This document shows positions 50,678-59,195 of a DNA stretch of 64,000 bases, piece after piece (within the stretch, counting starts at the first letter, position 1; each line of letters opens with the position of its first letter). The stretch comes from Mesorhizobium sp. Lineage in GTDB: Bacteria; Pseudomonadota; Alphaproteobacteria; Rhizobiales; Rhizobiaceae. Below the pieces are notes generated by a model. The model had not been told where the DNA came from, ran no database searches, and worked only from the letters and a program-made list of their open reading frames with translations. Where the stretch lies: NCBI RefSeq assembly GCF_004962245.1, contig NZ_SUHQ01000017.1, positions 62,001-126,000 of the forward strand, read 5' to 3'. A program made the translations under genes and the position numbers.

Positions 50678-51688
50678 TCAACGGCTCCGCACCGCGCCGC
50701 GAAACAGACGGAAGTTCAGCCAGATGGCGATCAGGATGATGGTTCCGGTCACGATCGGTGTCAGGAAAGGCGACAGATGCGCCAGGATCAGGCCGTTGCC
50801 GATGACGGCAACGGTAAGCGCGCCGAGCACCGTGCCGATGATCGTTCCGCGGCCGCCGAACAGGCTGGTGCCGCCAAGCACGACGGCAGCGATCACTTCG
50901 AGCTCAAAACCTTGCCCCGCATTCGACGATCCGGATCCGAGCCGGGCAGCAATAATGATCCCGGCAAGTGCTGCTGCGGCGGCCGAAATCACGTAAACGA
51001 AAAGCGTCGTCAGCCGCGTGTTCACGCCGGCGCGCCTGACCGCTTCGGCGTTGGCGCCGACGCCGGTCACATAGCGGCCGAACGGCGTCTCGTTAAAGAC
51101 CAGATAGGCGACCGCCAGTATCGCCAACGCGATCAGCGCCGGTGCCGGCACGCCAAGGAACCAGGCGCGGCCGATGACCGTAAAAAGGCTTCCCGGCTCG
51201 ATGGGGATGGAGTAGCCGCCGGTGATCAGTAGCGCCACGCCACGGATCACTGAAAGCCCGGCAAGCGTGACGATGAAAGCCGGGATGCCCTCGTAAGCCA
51301 CGAAATAGCCCTGCACCGCGCCAAGCAAGGCGCCCAGCGCAAGCATGGCGAGGATGACCATCGGCCATGGCAGCCCCAGTTGCAGCAGTGTCGCAGACAA
51401 TGTTGCCACCAGTGCCAGCACGGAACCGACCGAAAGATCGATGCCACCCGTGGTGATGACGAAGGTCATCGCCGCGGCAACGATCAGCAGCGGTGCTGAC
51501 TGGCGCAGGATGTTCAGCAGATTGGGCGACGTCAGAAAGGCGTCCGTGGCCACCGAAAAGATGATGCAAACGACCAGAAAGAACAGCGCAATCGAGACGA
51601 CACTGCCATTGGCCAGCAGCGCATCTCGCCATGTCCCTTGGCGGATCGTTCGAGACTGAGCGGAATGGGTGGAAGTCATGTCGCTCAT
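50678..51688 (-). CDS. sugar ABC transporter permease (RbsC/FrcC-like)
   Basis: The 336-residue permease has about nine hydrophobic helices and the CUT2 motifs TGGIDLSVGSVLALV, TLAGLSVIRGVALLITGG and the C-terminal EAA-like GAVVLGGTSLFGGRGTIIGTVLGA. The first 20 residues are cytoplasmic. It pairs with the single-domain ATPase, whose stop it overlaps (ATGA), and the periplasmic binding protein to import a sugar. Substrate not determined. Confidence 0.94.
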   Translation of the reverse strand: MSDMTSTHSAQSRTIRQGTWRDALLANGSVVSIALFFLVVCIIFSVATDAFLTSPNLLNILRQSAPLLIVAAAMTFVITTGGIDLSVGSVLALVATLSATLLQLGLPWPMVILAMLALGALLGAVQGYFVAYEGIPAFIVTLAGLSVIRGVALLITGGYSIPIEPGSLFTVIGRAWFLGVPAPALIALAILAVAYLVFNETPFGRYVTGVGANAEAVRRAGVNTRLTTLFVYVISAAAAALAGIIIAARLGSGSSNAGQGFELEVIAAVVLGGTSLFGGRGTIIGTVLGALTVAVIGNGLILAHLSPFLTPIVTGTIILIAIWLNFRLFRGAVRSR

Positions 51689-52482
51689 GCTGGCGCTCCA
51701 TCGCGATGGGCGTTGGTGGCCGAACGAGCGTTGAACTTGCGGCCCACGATCAGGTTGACGACGTCCTCGATATTGGTTTCGCTGATCAGACGCTCGGCGA
51801 CGTTGCGCCCCTCATACATGACCTGAATGCGGTCGCATACGAGGAACAGATCCTGAAGGCGGTGGGTGATCAGAATGACACTGACGCCGCGGGCGCTCAC
51901 GGTGCGGATCAGGTCCAGCACAGCCTCGACCTCGGCGACGGCAAGGGCTGCCGTCGGCTCATCCATAATTAGCACCGACGGCTCGAACGAGGCGGCGCGG
52001 CCGATCGCGATCGACTGTCGCTGCCCGCCGGACAGGTTTTCGACTTTGAGCCGCGTGTCGGCGATAACGATACCGAGCCGGTCGAGCATCAGGCGCGTTT
52101 GCTCGTGCATGCGCTTCTTGTCGAGGAATGAAATGCCTGCGATGTGTCGGCGCGGCTCGCGGCCGAGAAACAAATTGCCGGCGACATCGACCGAGTCGCA
52201 GAGCGATAGGTCCTGATAGACCATCTCGATGCGCGCTGCACGCGAGTCGGCCGGCGAGTTAAACGCTACCGGCATTCCATCGATCTCGATAGTACCGGCG
52301 TCGGGGATCACCGCCCCCGACAACACCTTGCTCAACGTCGACTTTCCCGCGCCATTATCACCGACCAGCCCCAGGACCTCGCCCGGCCTCAGCACCAGGG
52401 ACACGTCATCGAGCGTCTGAATGGCGTTGTAACGCTTTGAGATGCCACTCATGCGCACCCGATAGGTTTCGCCACTCATCAT
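51685..52482 (-). CDS. sugar ABC transporter ATP-binding protein, single domain (FrcA-like)
   Basis: The 265-residue NBD has Walker A GDNGAGKST, a Q-loop MVYQDLSLCDSVDV, signature LSGGQRQSIAIGRA, Walker B VLIMDEPTAAL, and the H-loop in ITHRL. It carries only one nucleotide-binding domain, unlike the two-domain RbsA (about 500 residues), as in the rhizobial FrcA-type. One of two adjacent ATGs at 52482/52479 is the start. It lies between the binding-protein and permease genes. Confidence 0.92.
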   Translation of the reverse strand: MMSGETYRVRMSGISKRYNAIQTLDDVSLVLRPGEVLGLVGDNGAGKSTLSKVLSGAVIPDAGTIEIDGMPVAFNSPADSRAARIEMVYQDLSLCDSVDVAGNLFLGREPRRHIAGISFLDKKRMHEQTRLMLDRLGIVIADTRLKVENLSGGQRQSIAIGRAASFEPSVLIMDEPTAALAVAEVEAVLDLIRTVSARGVSVILITHRLQDLFLVCDRIQVMYEGRNVAERLISETNIEDVVNLIVGRKFNARSATNAHRDGAPA

Positions 52483-52540
52483 CCTGGATCCATGGGGTTG
52501 CAAGGCGACCGCGCAGCCTCAAGGGGCGGCGCGGCGCAGG

Positions 52541-53479
52541 CTACTGGAACATCGCGCGGTATTGCTCGACATTGTCCTTGGTCACGATGGTCACCGGAAT
52601 ATTGATGATAGGCTCGACCGTTTCGCCCTTCTTGAGCTTGATCAATGCTTCGACAGCGGCCTTGCCTTCGCCGGCTGGATCCTGCTGAACGACCGCCGTC
52701 ACCCAGCCATCGTCGATGCCCTGAATCGCCTGCTTTGTCAGGTCCCAACCGAACACCTTGACGTCGCCGGTGCGGCCTTGGCTGGTTACGGCCGAAACCG
52801 CGCCGAGCAATGCCGGCTCGCCGGTCGCATAGAGCGTCGTCATGTCCGGATTGGCGGTCATCAGATTTTCCGAAGCGCTCATCGCGGTCTCCTGAACGTT
52901 CTGACCGTCGACCGTATCGAGGAAGGTGATCGCCAACCCACTGTCAGTGACCGCCTTCTTGAACCCGTCGAGCCGCTGGTTCTGGATGAACGAATTAAGC
53001 GCGCCGACTATACCGATCTTGGCCGCGCCGCCCATCTCGGTCTTCACATAGTTGGTGTAGAATTTGCCGATGTCTTCGCCGGCCCTGGCGTTGTCGACGC
53101 CGATGAACGCAATGTTGTCGCCATCGGGTATCTGCGCATCGATGGCGATGACCGGGATGCCGGCCGACTTCGCGGCGGTGATTGCAGGCTTGACGCCGTT
53201 CACGTCGATGGCGACCAAAATGATGCCATCGACTTTCTGGGTGATGTAGTTCTCGATCGCGTCATTTTGCGCGCTCGGCACGTTGTTGGCATTGAAGATG
53301 ACCAGCTTGGCGCCAGCGGCGTCGGCCGCCTTCTTCGCGCCCTCATTGATCTGATTGAAGAAGAGGGCCTGCTGGTTGATGTTGACGAGAGCGAACGTAT
53401 CGGCGAGCGCCGATCCCATCGCTGTCGAGCAAATGACGATTGCGGCGGCGCAACGGATGAGAAATTTGAATCGACGCAT
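52541..53479 (-). CDS. sugar ABC transporter periplasmic binding protein
   Basis: The 312-residue protein has a signal peptide (cleavage near ALA-D at residue 26) and the RbsB-like fold: VNINQQALFFNQINEGAKKAADAAG, LVAIDVNGVKPAITAAKSAGIPVIAID, the AGEDIGKFYTN hinge, and IGIVGALN. It is a periplasmic type I binding protein for a sugar or similar ligand. AAGGGGAA precedes the ATG. First gene of the seven-gene operon; 122 bp separate it from the regulator. Confidence 0.93.
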   Translation of the reverse strand: MRRFKFLIRCAAAIVICSTAMGSALADTFALVNINQQALFFNQINEGAKKAADAAGAKLVIFNANNVPSAQNDAIENYITQKVDGIILVAIDVNGVKPAITAAKSAGIPVIAIDAQIPDGDNIAFIGVDNARAGEDIGKFYTNYVKTEMGGAAKIGIVGALNSFIQNQRLDGFKKAVTDSGLAITFLDTVDGQNVQETAMSASENLMTANPDMTTLYATGEPALLGAVSAVTSQGRTGDVKVFGWDLTKQAIQGIDDGWVTAVVQQDPAGEGKAAVEALIKLKKGETVEPIINIPVTIVTKDNVEQYRAMFQ

Positions 53480-53601
53480 TTTCGGTTCCCCTTGCTTGCG
53501 GGGCCAGACCTCGTTCGGCTGGTCCCATTGGTGCTACAGGCACAACGCCAACATTCAAGAGACTTGAATATTTGTCAACGAATTTGAAGGCCGAACTTCG
53601 A

Positions 53602-54228
53602 TCAGAAAGTCGCCGGCGTGTTAACCCAGAAAATACTGGCTCTCTCCTTGCCGCTGTTGCGATAGTGATGCGGTAGCTCCGACCTGAACACGAACGCATC
53701 GCCAGTAGCGAGCTTATGGCTCTTGCCGTCGACAATGAGCTCGACCCGGCCGGCGAGCACATAGCCGACCTCCTCGCCGACATGCTGGATGGGACCTTCG
53801 CTCTCGCCGTCTGCCTCGATATGATGGATGTTGCACTGAAGCAGATGGCCGGACGAATACGGAATAATGCGTTCGAGCGAAATGCCTTCGCCTCGTCTCA
53901 GCGCATCGAGCGTGATCAATGGCCGCGCGCCTGCACGGAACACGATCGCCTCATCGTCGTCGACCTGCTCGAACATCCAGCCGATATTGGTCTGCAGGAC
54001 TTCGACCAGTCGGTGAAGCATAGGCAGGGACGGCGAGGCCTTGCCGTTCTCAATTTTGGACAACAGGCTTTCAGAGCAGTCCGCTGCAGTGGCCAGCTTC
54101 TTGAGCGTCATGCCACGTGTCTTGCGGGCGAGGCGCAACCGCGTTCCAAGTCGGGCGGCATTGACCGTGGCGTCCATTTCGGTGTCCCGCCGTCGCCGAT
54201 CGATTTTGTTCATCCGTTCGCCAACCAT
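53602..54228 (-). CDS. XRE-family regulator with cupin domain, likely operon regulator
   Basis: The 208-residue protein has an HTH (about residues 24-80, LRLARKTRGMTLKKLATAADCSESLLSKIENGKASPSL, not quoted in full), a linker, and a cupin (GPIQHVGEEVGYVLAGRVELIVDGKS). It lies just upstream of, and in the same direction as, the sugar operon, so it may repress it and sense its inducer. Several ATG starts (54228, 54213, 54177) are possible; the first is used here. Confidence 0.9.
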   Translation of the reverse strand: MVGERMNKIDRRRRDTEMDATVNAARLGTRLRLARKTRGMTLKKLATAADCSESLLSKIENGKASPSLPMLHRLVEVLQTNIGWMFEQVDDDEAIVFRAGARPLITLDALRRGEGISLERIIPYSSGHLLQCNIHHIEADGESEGPIQHVGEEVGYVLAGRVELIVDGKSHKLATGDAFVFRSELPHHYRNSGKERASIFWVNTPATF

Positions 54229-54601
54229 TCAACAGTCAAGGACAACTGTCGCGTGAGCAAAAGGCAGCAGCGGGCAATTTGCAAGCGGTCATCTATCAAT
54301 TTCGCCGATGCAGCCAAAGTCCGACATGTTGATGGCGAAGGTCCGAAACCTCCGGCGTCGAAGGACCACTCGCATTTCTCGAAGACATCCTGAGATTTTC
54401 CGAGGTGGTTGGTGACGTCAATGTTATCTCGGCGACAAATCGGCGCTCACCACCACGGTGCTCATAGCGCAGCCTGTCTGTGAGAACAGCAGGAGAGCCG
54501 AACTTCCCCGCAAGCGGGGTTCCATATCCGCGCGCCTCCTGGGGAACTTTTTATGAGGTCAAGTAGCCGGCGAGCGGTTCCCCAAATGGTAAAACGTAGC
54601 A
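54229..54601. other. gene-free stretch upstream of the XRE-cupin regulator
   Basis: No family-like frame is visible. A perfect small hairpin CCCCGC-AA-GCGGGG lies at 54506-54519 without a following T-run. This is the left part of a 1.2 kb stretch (54229-55460) without a confident gene. Confidence 0.4.
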
Positions 54602-54888
54602 TGCAACAAAACGATCAGGGTTCGTCTGCCTTCGCCAATGGGTGAGCGATCCCGCCGTCATGCGAAGGCCTTGAATACGGTGGCAAGGGAGGCGGTGTTG
54701 TTTCCTTCCGACCAAGCAGCTACCTGGCAGCCCGTTGCCTGTCACAAGGGGCGGTGCGTGAGCCCAGCGCATCAACTGCGCGCGACTTTCGCAACGAAAG
54801 GCCCGCCGGTCGAGGCCGGCGGGTGAAGGCTCTGGAGTAGCCAGATGATCTGGCATGTGAACAACGGGCTCACGAGCGTTTTGTTGCA
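54602..54888. repeat. 287 bp segment bounded by 15 bp inverted repeats
   Basis: TGCAACAAAACGATC (54602-54616) is repeated inverted at 54874-54888 (14 of 15 matches). Inside is a perfect 8-bp hairpin CCCGCCGG-TCGAGG-CCGGCGGG (54802-54823) and no convincing coding frame. No clear target duplication flanks it. It could be a non-autonomous transposon (MITE-like) or the ends of a lost insertion sequence. Confidence 0.45.
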
Positions 54889-54954
54889 ATACTCAAACAG
54901 AAACATTAGTAATCACTTGACGACCTTCGTGCCCACTCCAGAATCTCTGCATGA

Positions 54955-55225
54955 CGCGGGGAAATCACGCACCTCGACGTCGGCGATGAAGTGACGCTAA
55001 CGGCGGCCCTGCTTGGGATGCTGGATGATGGACGACCAGATCAGCATCCCGTCTATGGATTCCAATATTCGATCGCGGCCGCAAAGAAACTCGGCCAGCC
55101 GACAGGCTGCAGCTGAAGGGGAGGTCACCTATGTCAACGAGGAGGACGAAACGGGTACCGGTGCAGGCTGGTGGTCGATTGCCGTCGATTCCAAAACGAT
55201 CACAGTTTGGGGACCCGTTCCACGG
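54955..55225 (+). pseudogene. decayed small beta-rich protein gene
   Basis: One frame reads ITHLDVGDEVTLTAALLGMLDDG and YGFQYSIAAAKKLGQ, and another then reads GEVTYVNEEDETGTG with AVDSKTITVW. Together these look like one short beta-barrel-like protein split by a shift and an in-frame TGA near 55118. No start codon fits. I recall similar small rhizobial proteins but cannot name the family. Confidence 0.3.
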
Positions 55226-55460
55226 ATGGCACCTCGCCTGAGGCGGATTAGAGAACGCCCGTTGACCCAGAAAAGAGACCCTTGATTTGCAGAGACCGTC
55301 GAATGCCTGCCATGACCCCGATACTGACCGTTGCGAAGTTCTGTGGGCAGTTCAGCTCGGTCGAAAGTTCACAACTATCAGAACGGTCTGCAGACTTATC
55401 AGTCCGGCAGAGCTTCACGCACTGAAACGATTCTCCCAACCCAAAAGCACAGGCCATTAG

Positions 55461-56543
55461 ATGACATCGACTCAAGACAAGGCTGAGGCAGTCGAGCAAT
55501 TGCTCGATACACCTGACCTTGCCACCGCGCTGGAAAGCGAGCATTTCAAGAAATTCCTTGACCAAGTGCCGATAGCTATTGCCGTTTCGGACCTCGCCAC
55601 GAAGGAGCGTGTGGTCTATGCCAATCCGGAATTCGAAAAAGTGTCAGGCCTGAACGTTGCCCGGCTTACCCGGCAAAACTGGGCAGCACTTTCCGGTATT
55701 GGCGTTCACCAGCAGGAGGGCCGGCCTCTGCCTGAGGCCTTGGTGAATGAAACCGATTTCGTCGGCACCTTCCGGCTGGAGCGCGCGAACGACAAGCCAG
55801 CCCTTGTCGATGTTTATTCAAACATCATCGTGGACGACAACGGCACGAACTGCTTCCGACTGGTGGCTCTGGTCGACGTGTCATCCCACGGCGAATCTGA
55901 AGAGGCACGCTTGGTGGAGGAGCGCGTGCGCGAGAAGGACACCTTACTGCGCGAACTGCAGCACCGGGTGAAGAACAATCTGCAGATGATCACCGCATTG
56001 ATCCGTCTGGAAACCCGTAACGCAACCGAGCCCGACCAGAAAAGGTTTGAGAGGCTTGCCGGGCGCGTCGACGCTCTGGCGATCCTCTACCAGACGCTAT
56101 CGGCAGACGAGCAGAATGATGAGGTCGATCTCGGTGTCTATCTCAGCCAAATCGCATCCGCGGTAATGAGCTCGCATGCAGCTGAGGGCATCCGCCTCGA
56201 CATGAAGGTGGATACGTATCCGGTGTCAATCAACGTCGCCATGCCAACGGGACTGGTTGTGAACGAATTGCTGACCAATGCCCTCAAGCATGCCTTCAAA
56301 GGGCGTGAAGGGGGGACGATAACGCTGCACAGCATCTCCAATGGCGACGGCTGCTTGGTCATAGTTGCAGACGACGGAATCGGCCTGCCGGAAGGGGAGA
56401 CATGGCCCAAGCCCGGCAAGCTTGGCGCGCTGATCGCACGCTCGCTGACCGAGAACGCCAAGGCTGAGTTCGAAGTCGTCTCTAGCCCCGGTGAAGGGAC
56501 GAAGGTCACCATCGTCTTCAAGCGATCTGCAGCAGGCAGCTGA
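55461..56543 (+). CDS. PAS-domain sensor histidine kinase (HisKA_2 family)
   Basis: The 360-residue soluble kinase has an N-terminal PAS domain (about residues 30-135; AVSDLATKERVVYANPEF is the start), then the HisKA_2 H-box RELQHRVKNNLQMI with phosphorylatable H168. N-box VVNELLTNALKHAF and G-box DDGIGLPEG follow. There is no LOV cysteine motif (NCRFLQ), so it is not a blue-light sensor. Kinases of this class often feed the PhyR-EcfG stress pathway in alphaproteobacteria, but no response regulator is adjacent, so it is an orphan. Confidence 0.92.
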   Translation: MTSTQDKAEAVEQLLDTPDLATALESEHFKKFLDQVPIAIAVSDLATKERVVYANPEFEKVSGLNVARLTRQNWAALSGIGVHQQEGRPLPEALVNETDFVGTFRLERANDKPALVDVYSNIIVDDNGTNCFRLVALVDVSSHGESEEARLVEERVREKDTLLRELQHRVKNNLQMITALIRLETRNATEPDQKRFERLAGRVDALAILYQTLSADEQNDEVDLGVYLSQIASAVMSSHAAEGIRLDMKVDTYPVSINVAMPTGLVVNELLTNALKHAFKGREGGTITLHSISNGDGCLVIVADDGIGLPEGETWPKPGKLGALIARSLTENAKAEFEVVSSPGEGTKVTIVFKRSAAGS

Positions 56544-56823
56544 CATTTGCCGTGGGGCAACGCTTTCAATGCTGCGGCCACCCACCTGCGACCCATTGGC
56601 GGACATTCACCGTTCGAGCCATGGTTGTCGAGAGTGATCGCATGGAAGATTGTCGGTCGAAAGCGCCAGGTGCGAATGCGACGAAGCAGAGTTTCTACGA
56701 TCACATTAAACCGCTCCGGGTTCATCAAACGCCCGGCAGCGCTTGCGATCGATTGCAAGTTGCGCGGCTGCGACCTCGTTAAAATCAAGATCGGGACCTT
56801 ATTTGGGTCGGTACACCTGCCGG
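56544..56823. other. 280 bp without a recognised gene
   Basis: Follows the histidine kinase. No family-like frame is visible on either strand; it leads into a YdeI-type remnant. Confidence 0.35.
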
Positions 56824-56967
56824 GGCAGCAAGAGCACGAGGAGTCAGATCAATGTCGACAACGTCGCCCGGCTGATCGCCGAAGGCCGCATGACCGAACA
56901 CGGTCTGGCCCAGCTGAAACCCGCCAAAGCGGATGGCGTCAGGCCCGCGCCCATTCAGCGGAGATGA
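56824..56967 (+). pseudogene. YdeI/OmpD-associated family C-terminal remnant
   Basis: About 48 codons read RSQINVDNVARLIAEGRMTEHGLAQLKPAKADG, matching the C-terminal helix of YdeI/OmpDA-type proteins (VxxLIAEGRMxPAGLAxVxxAKADGRW). It ends in TGA at 56965-56967 and has no start or N-terminal domain. It is a fragment of a lost gene. Confidence 0.6.
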
Positions 56968-57301
56968 GATGAGCTGCGCGCCCCAGCGCGGCTCGATGTA
57001 CGCTTTGGATCGTTTGCGACGAGGCATTTGCCGATTTGAACGTTCGCCCTTGAAGATCCGCAGCCTGAAGTTGTCAGTCCACGCCCGGCCCCATCGTGAC
57101 CCCGCCCCGGGAAAGGCTGAGCGCCGGGCGTTTCTGGCCCGCTCTGCGCTCGCCGCCGAGACATGAACGCAAGATGATGGTGGAGGAATGAGATGCGCCG
57201 ACGCACTCCTCGAAGCCAGAGTCTCGAAGAGGCTTCGAACACGTCCGCATCGCAAACCGGTTCGCATTCCTCAGCCCCCACGAGGGCCTATTTCGACGGC
57301 A
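56968..57301. other. 334 bp without a recognised gene
   Basis: Lies between the YdeI remnant and the end of the diguanylate cyclase gene. Open frames exist on both strands, including an Arg/Pro-rich minus-strand one, but none has a family signature or good codon pattern. Confidence 0.35.
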
Positions 57302-58597
57302 TCACCGTGTCGAGCGAATATGTTTGCGCCCGGGTGACTCCGGTCTGTGGAGCAGCACTCGGTTGCGGCCGGTTTGCTTGGCAAGATAGAGCGCAGCATC
57401 CGCCTGACGCTGCAACTGCTCCGGTGGGATGGCTTCATCAGCCGTCTGAACCGCAACTCCAATGCTGAGGGTGACGCGGCGCGACACGCGGGATGCAGGA
57501 TTGGGAAAAGCGGCGGCCTCAACGCTTTTACGAATTCGCTCAGCCACTGAGATGGCCTCTCCCTCGTCCACCCCGGGCAGGAGCACGAGGAATTCTTCCC
57601 CGCCGTAGCGGGCCACGTGATCGCGATCGCGCCTAACGTTTTCCTTGATAATGCTGGCGACTTCGACCAGACAGCGATCGCCCTCGGCATGGCCGAGGTG
57701 ATCGTTCAGCTTCTTGAAGTCGTCAATGTCGCACATCAGCATAGCGGCACCGTCGAAGCACTGTCTGCCATCGCCCCATAAGTGGTCGAGCGTTTCCGTC
57801 ATCCAGCGCCGGTTGGCGATGCCGGTGAGCGGATCGGTACTCGCCAAAAGTTCCAGCCGATCGTTCGCTTCGGCCAGTTCGGCGACTCTGCGCCGGTCGC
57901 GAAGCTCAAACAGGAAAGTCTTCTGGGCCAGAATTGTCATGATGCGCCGCGCGGCGACCGTTGCGAAGATACCGCTGGCGAAAAACAGCGTCGCAGCCAC
58001 GGCGCTCCCAAATTCGATGGCCGGATTCTGCAGCTGAAAAATGAGATATAGACCGAGCGCCTCGGCGGCAATAGTCACCGTCCAGGATAGCGGGATGCCG
58101 AAGATAATGATGGCTGTAATGGCCACGAACAGCATGATGTTCAAGTGCCGTTCGTAGAATTCTCCACCAGCGCTTACGCCGACCAATGCAACGGACAACA
58201 AGATGAGAAACATGCCTGCAATCAGCCAACCGCCTTGCAGCCAGGACGCCTGCGGTTTTCGCCAGACAAGGACGATGGCCATAACGACGGGCGGAATGAT
58301 GGCGCCCGGCAGGAGCATGGACAGCGCGATCCCCCTTGGAAGCATCAGCATGTTGAGCGCCAGGGTCAGCACATCCAACAAAGCCACCCAGATCATCCAG
58401 GCTCGGATGATCTTCGCCGTTTGCGACCAGACACGTGCTCGAAACAGGCGTTTGATCTCGCCTTTGAGGCGGATATCGCGCGTGCGGCGCGCCAGAAGTC
58501 GGTCAACTTCTGCAGCTATGGCAGGGTCGTCCTGCACGTCGAGGTGCATGCGATCTGACACAATCGATGGGCCCTTAAACTGCTTTCTCCTGAACAT
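57302..58597 (-). CDS. membrane-bound diguanylate cyclase (GGDEF)
   Basis: The 431-residue protein has a cytoplasmic N-terminal segment, about six membrane helices (residues about 60-215), a short coiled coil, and a GGDEF domain (about 255-420). The signature is RYGGEEF, and a complete RxxD inhibitory site (RDRD) lies five residues before GGEEF, so it is probably active and feedback-inhibited by c-di-GMP. The ATG at 58597 is used; a TTG at 58624 is possible. It opposes the EAL protein at 7-9.9 kb. Confidence 0.94.
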   Translation of the reverse strand: MFRRKQFKGPSIVSDRMHLDVQDDPAIAAEVDRLLARRTRDIRLKGEIKRLFRARVWSQTAKIIRAWMIWVALLDVLTLALNMLMLPRGIALSMLLPGAIIPPVVMAIVLVWRKPQASWLQGGWLIAGMFLILLSVALVGVSAGGEFYERHLNIMLFVAITAIIIFGIPLSWTVTIAAEALGLYLIFQLQNPAIEFGSAVAATLFFASGIFATVAARRIMTILAQKTFLFELRDRRRVAELAEANDRLELLASTDPLTGIANRRWMTETLDHLWGDGRQCFDGAAMLMCDIDDFKKLNDHLGHAEGDRCLVEVASIIKENVRRDRDHVARYGGEEFLVLLPGVDEGEAISVAERIRKSVEAAAFPNPASRVSRRVTLSIGVAVQTADEAIPPEQLQRQADAALYLAKQTGRNRVLLHRPESPGRKHIRSTR

Positions 58598-58903
58598 CCG
58601 GCCGAGGCGTCCGGTCGTCGCCAATGGGAAAGCATGCCAATTTATCCTGAAGATTTGATTTCTAGCAGCAACGGATTTGCGTATTCAGTTGTGAACCGAC
58701 GGCAACCGACCGTGTAGGGCTGCGTCGTTGATCGAGCTGTGCCGCGAATCTACCGGGACATAGGCAGACGGGAATCTGTCAGGCGGGTCAGAGGAAAGTC
58801 TGAAGCTGGTCACTTCGGCCAGGTTGGAGTCGGAGAACGACCCGCTGCGCGGGATGGGCACGCGGTGAGGTAGAGGTCACGATCCGATTGCCGCGCCCGA
58901 GCT
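58598..58903. other. 306 bp without a recognised gene
   Basis: Upstream of the diguanylate cyclase, so it likely contains that gene's promoter. No consensus promoter or coding signature was recognised. Confidence 0.35.
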
Positions 58904-59176
58904 CTAGGAAATGCGCTGGCCGCTTTCGTCCAGCACAACGCAGCCGGCCAGATCAAAGCTGACCTCGATCGCCTCGCCTTCACGAGCCACTCGGCCGTTG
59001 ATCTGCGTGTTGGCGCGGATCGCCGTCGTCCTGGCGCCGATGTCGATCTCGTAGATGACGCTGCCGCCCAGGTAGGAGGTCGAGACGATGCGCCCGCTCA
59101 GCCGGTTGTCCGTCGCCGCGGAACCGCCCGACAATCTCTGCGGCCGCACGACAATCGTGACGGCCGTGCCCGCACT
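58904..59176 (-). pseudogene. ABC-ATPase TOBE-domain remnant
   Basis: The frame reads TAVTIVVRPQRL, then LSGRIVSTSYLGGSVIYEIDIG and AREGEAIEVSFDLAGCVVLDE before TAG. This is the C-terminal TOBE_2 domain of PotA/UgpC-type importer ATPases. The whole nucleotide-binding domain is missing, and the fragment begins within the 3' end of the ROK gene. It is a leftover of a deleted ABC operon. Confidence 0.65.
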
Positions 59177-59195
59177 CTCGCTGAGTTTCTTGTGG

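Noticed and set aside
52562..53587. A 341-codon plus-strand frame over the binding-protein gene
   Set aside because: Antisense to a well-supported periplasmic binding protein; Asp/Arg/Gly-rich shadow.
54506..54519. Hairpin CCCCGC-AA-GCGGGG as a possible terminator
   Set aside because: No T-run follows on either strand and no gene ends just upstream, so only the structure is noted.
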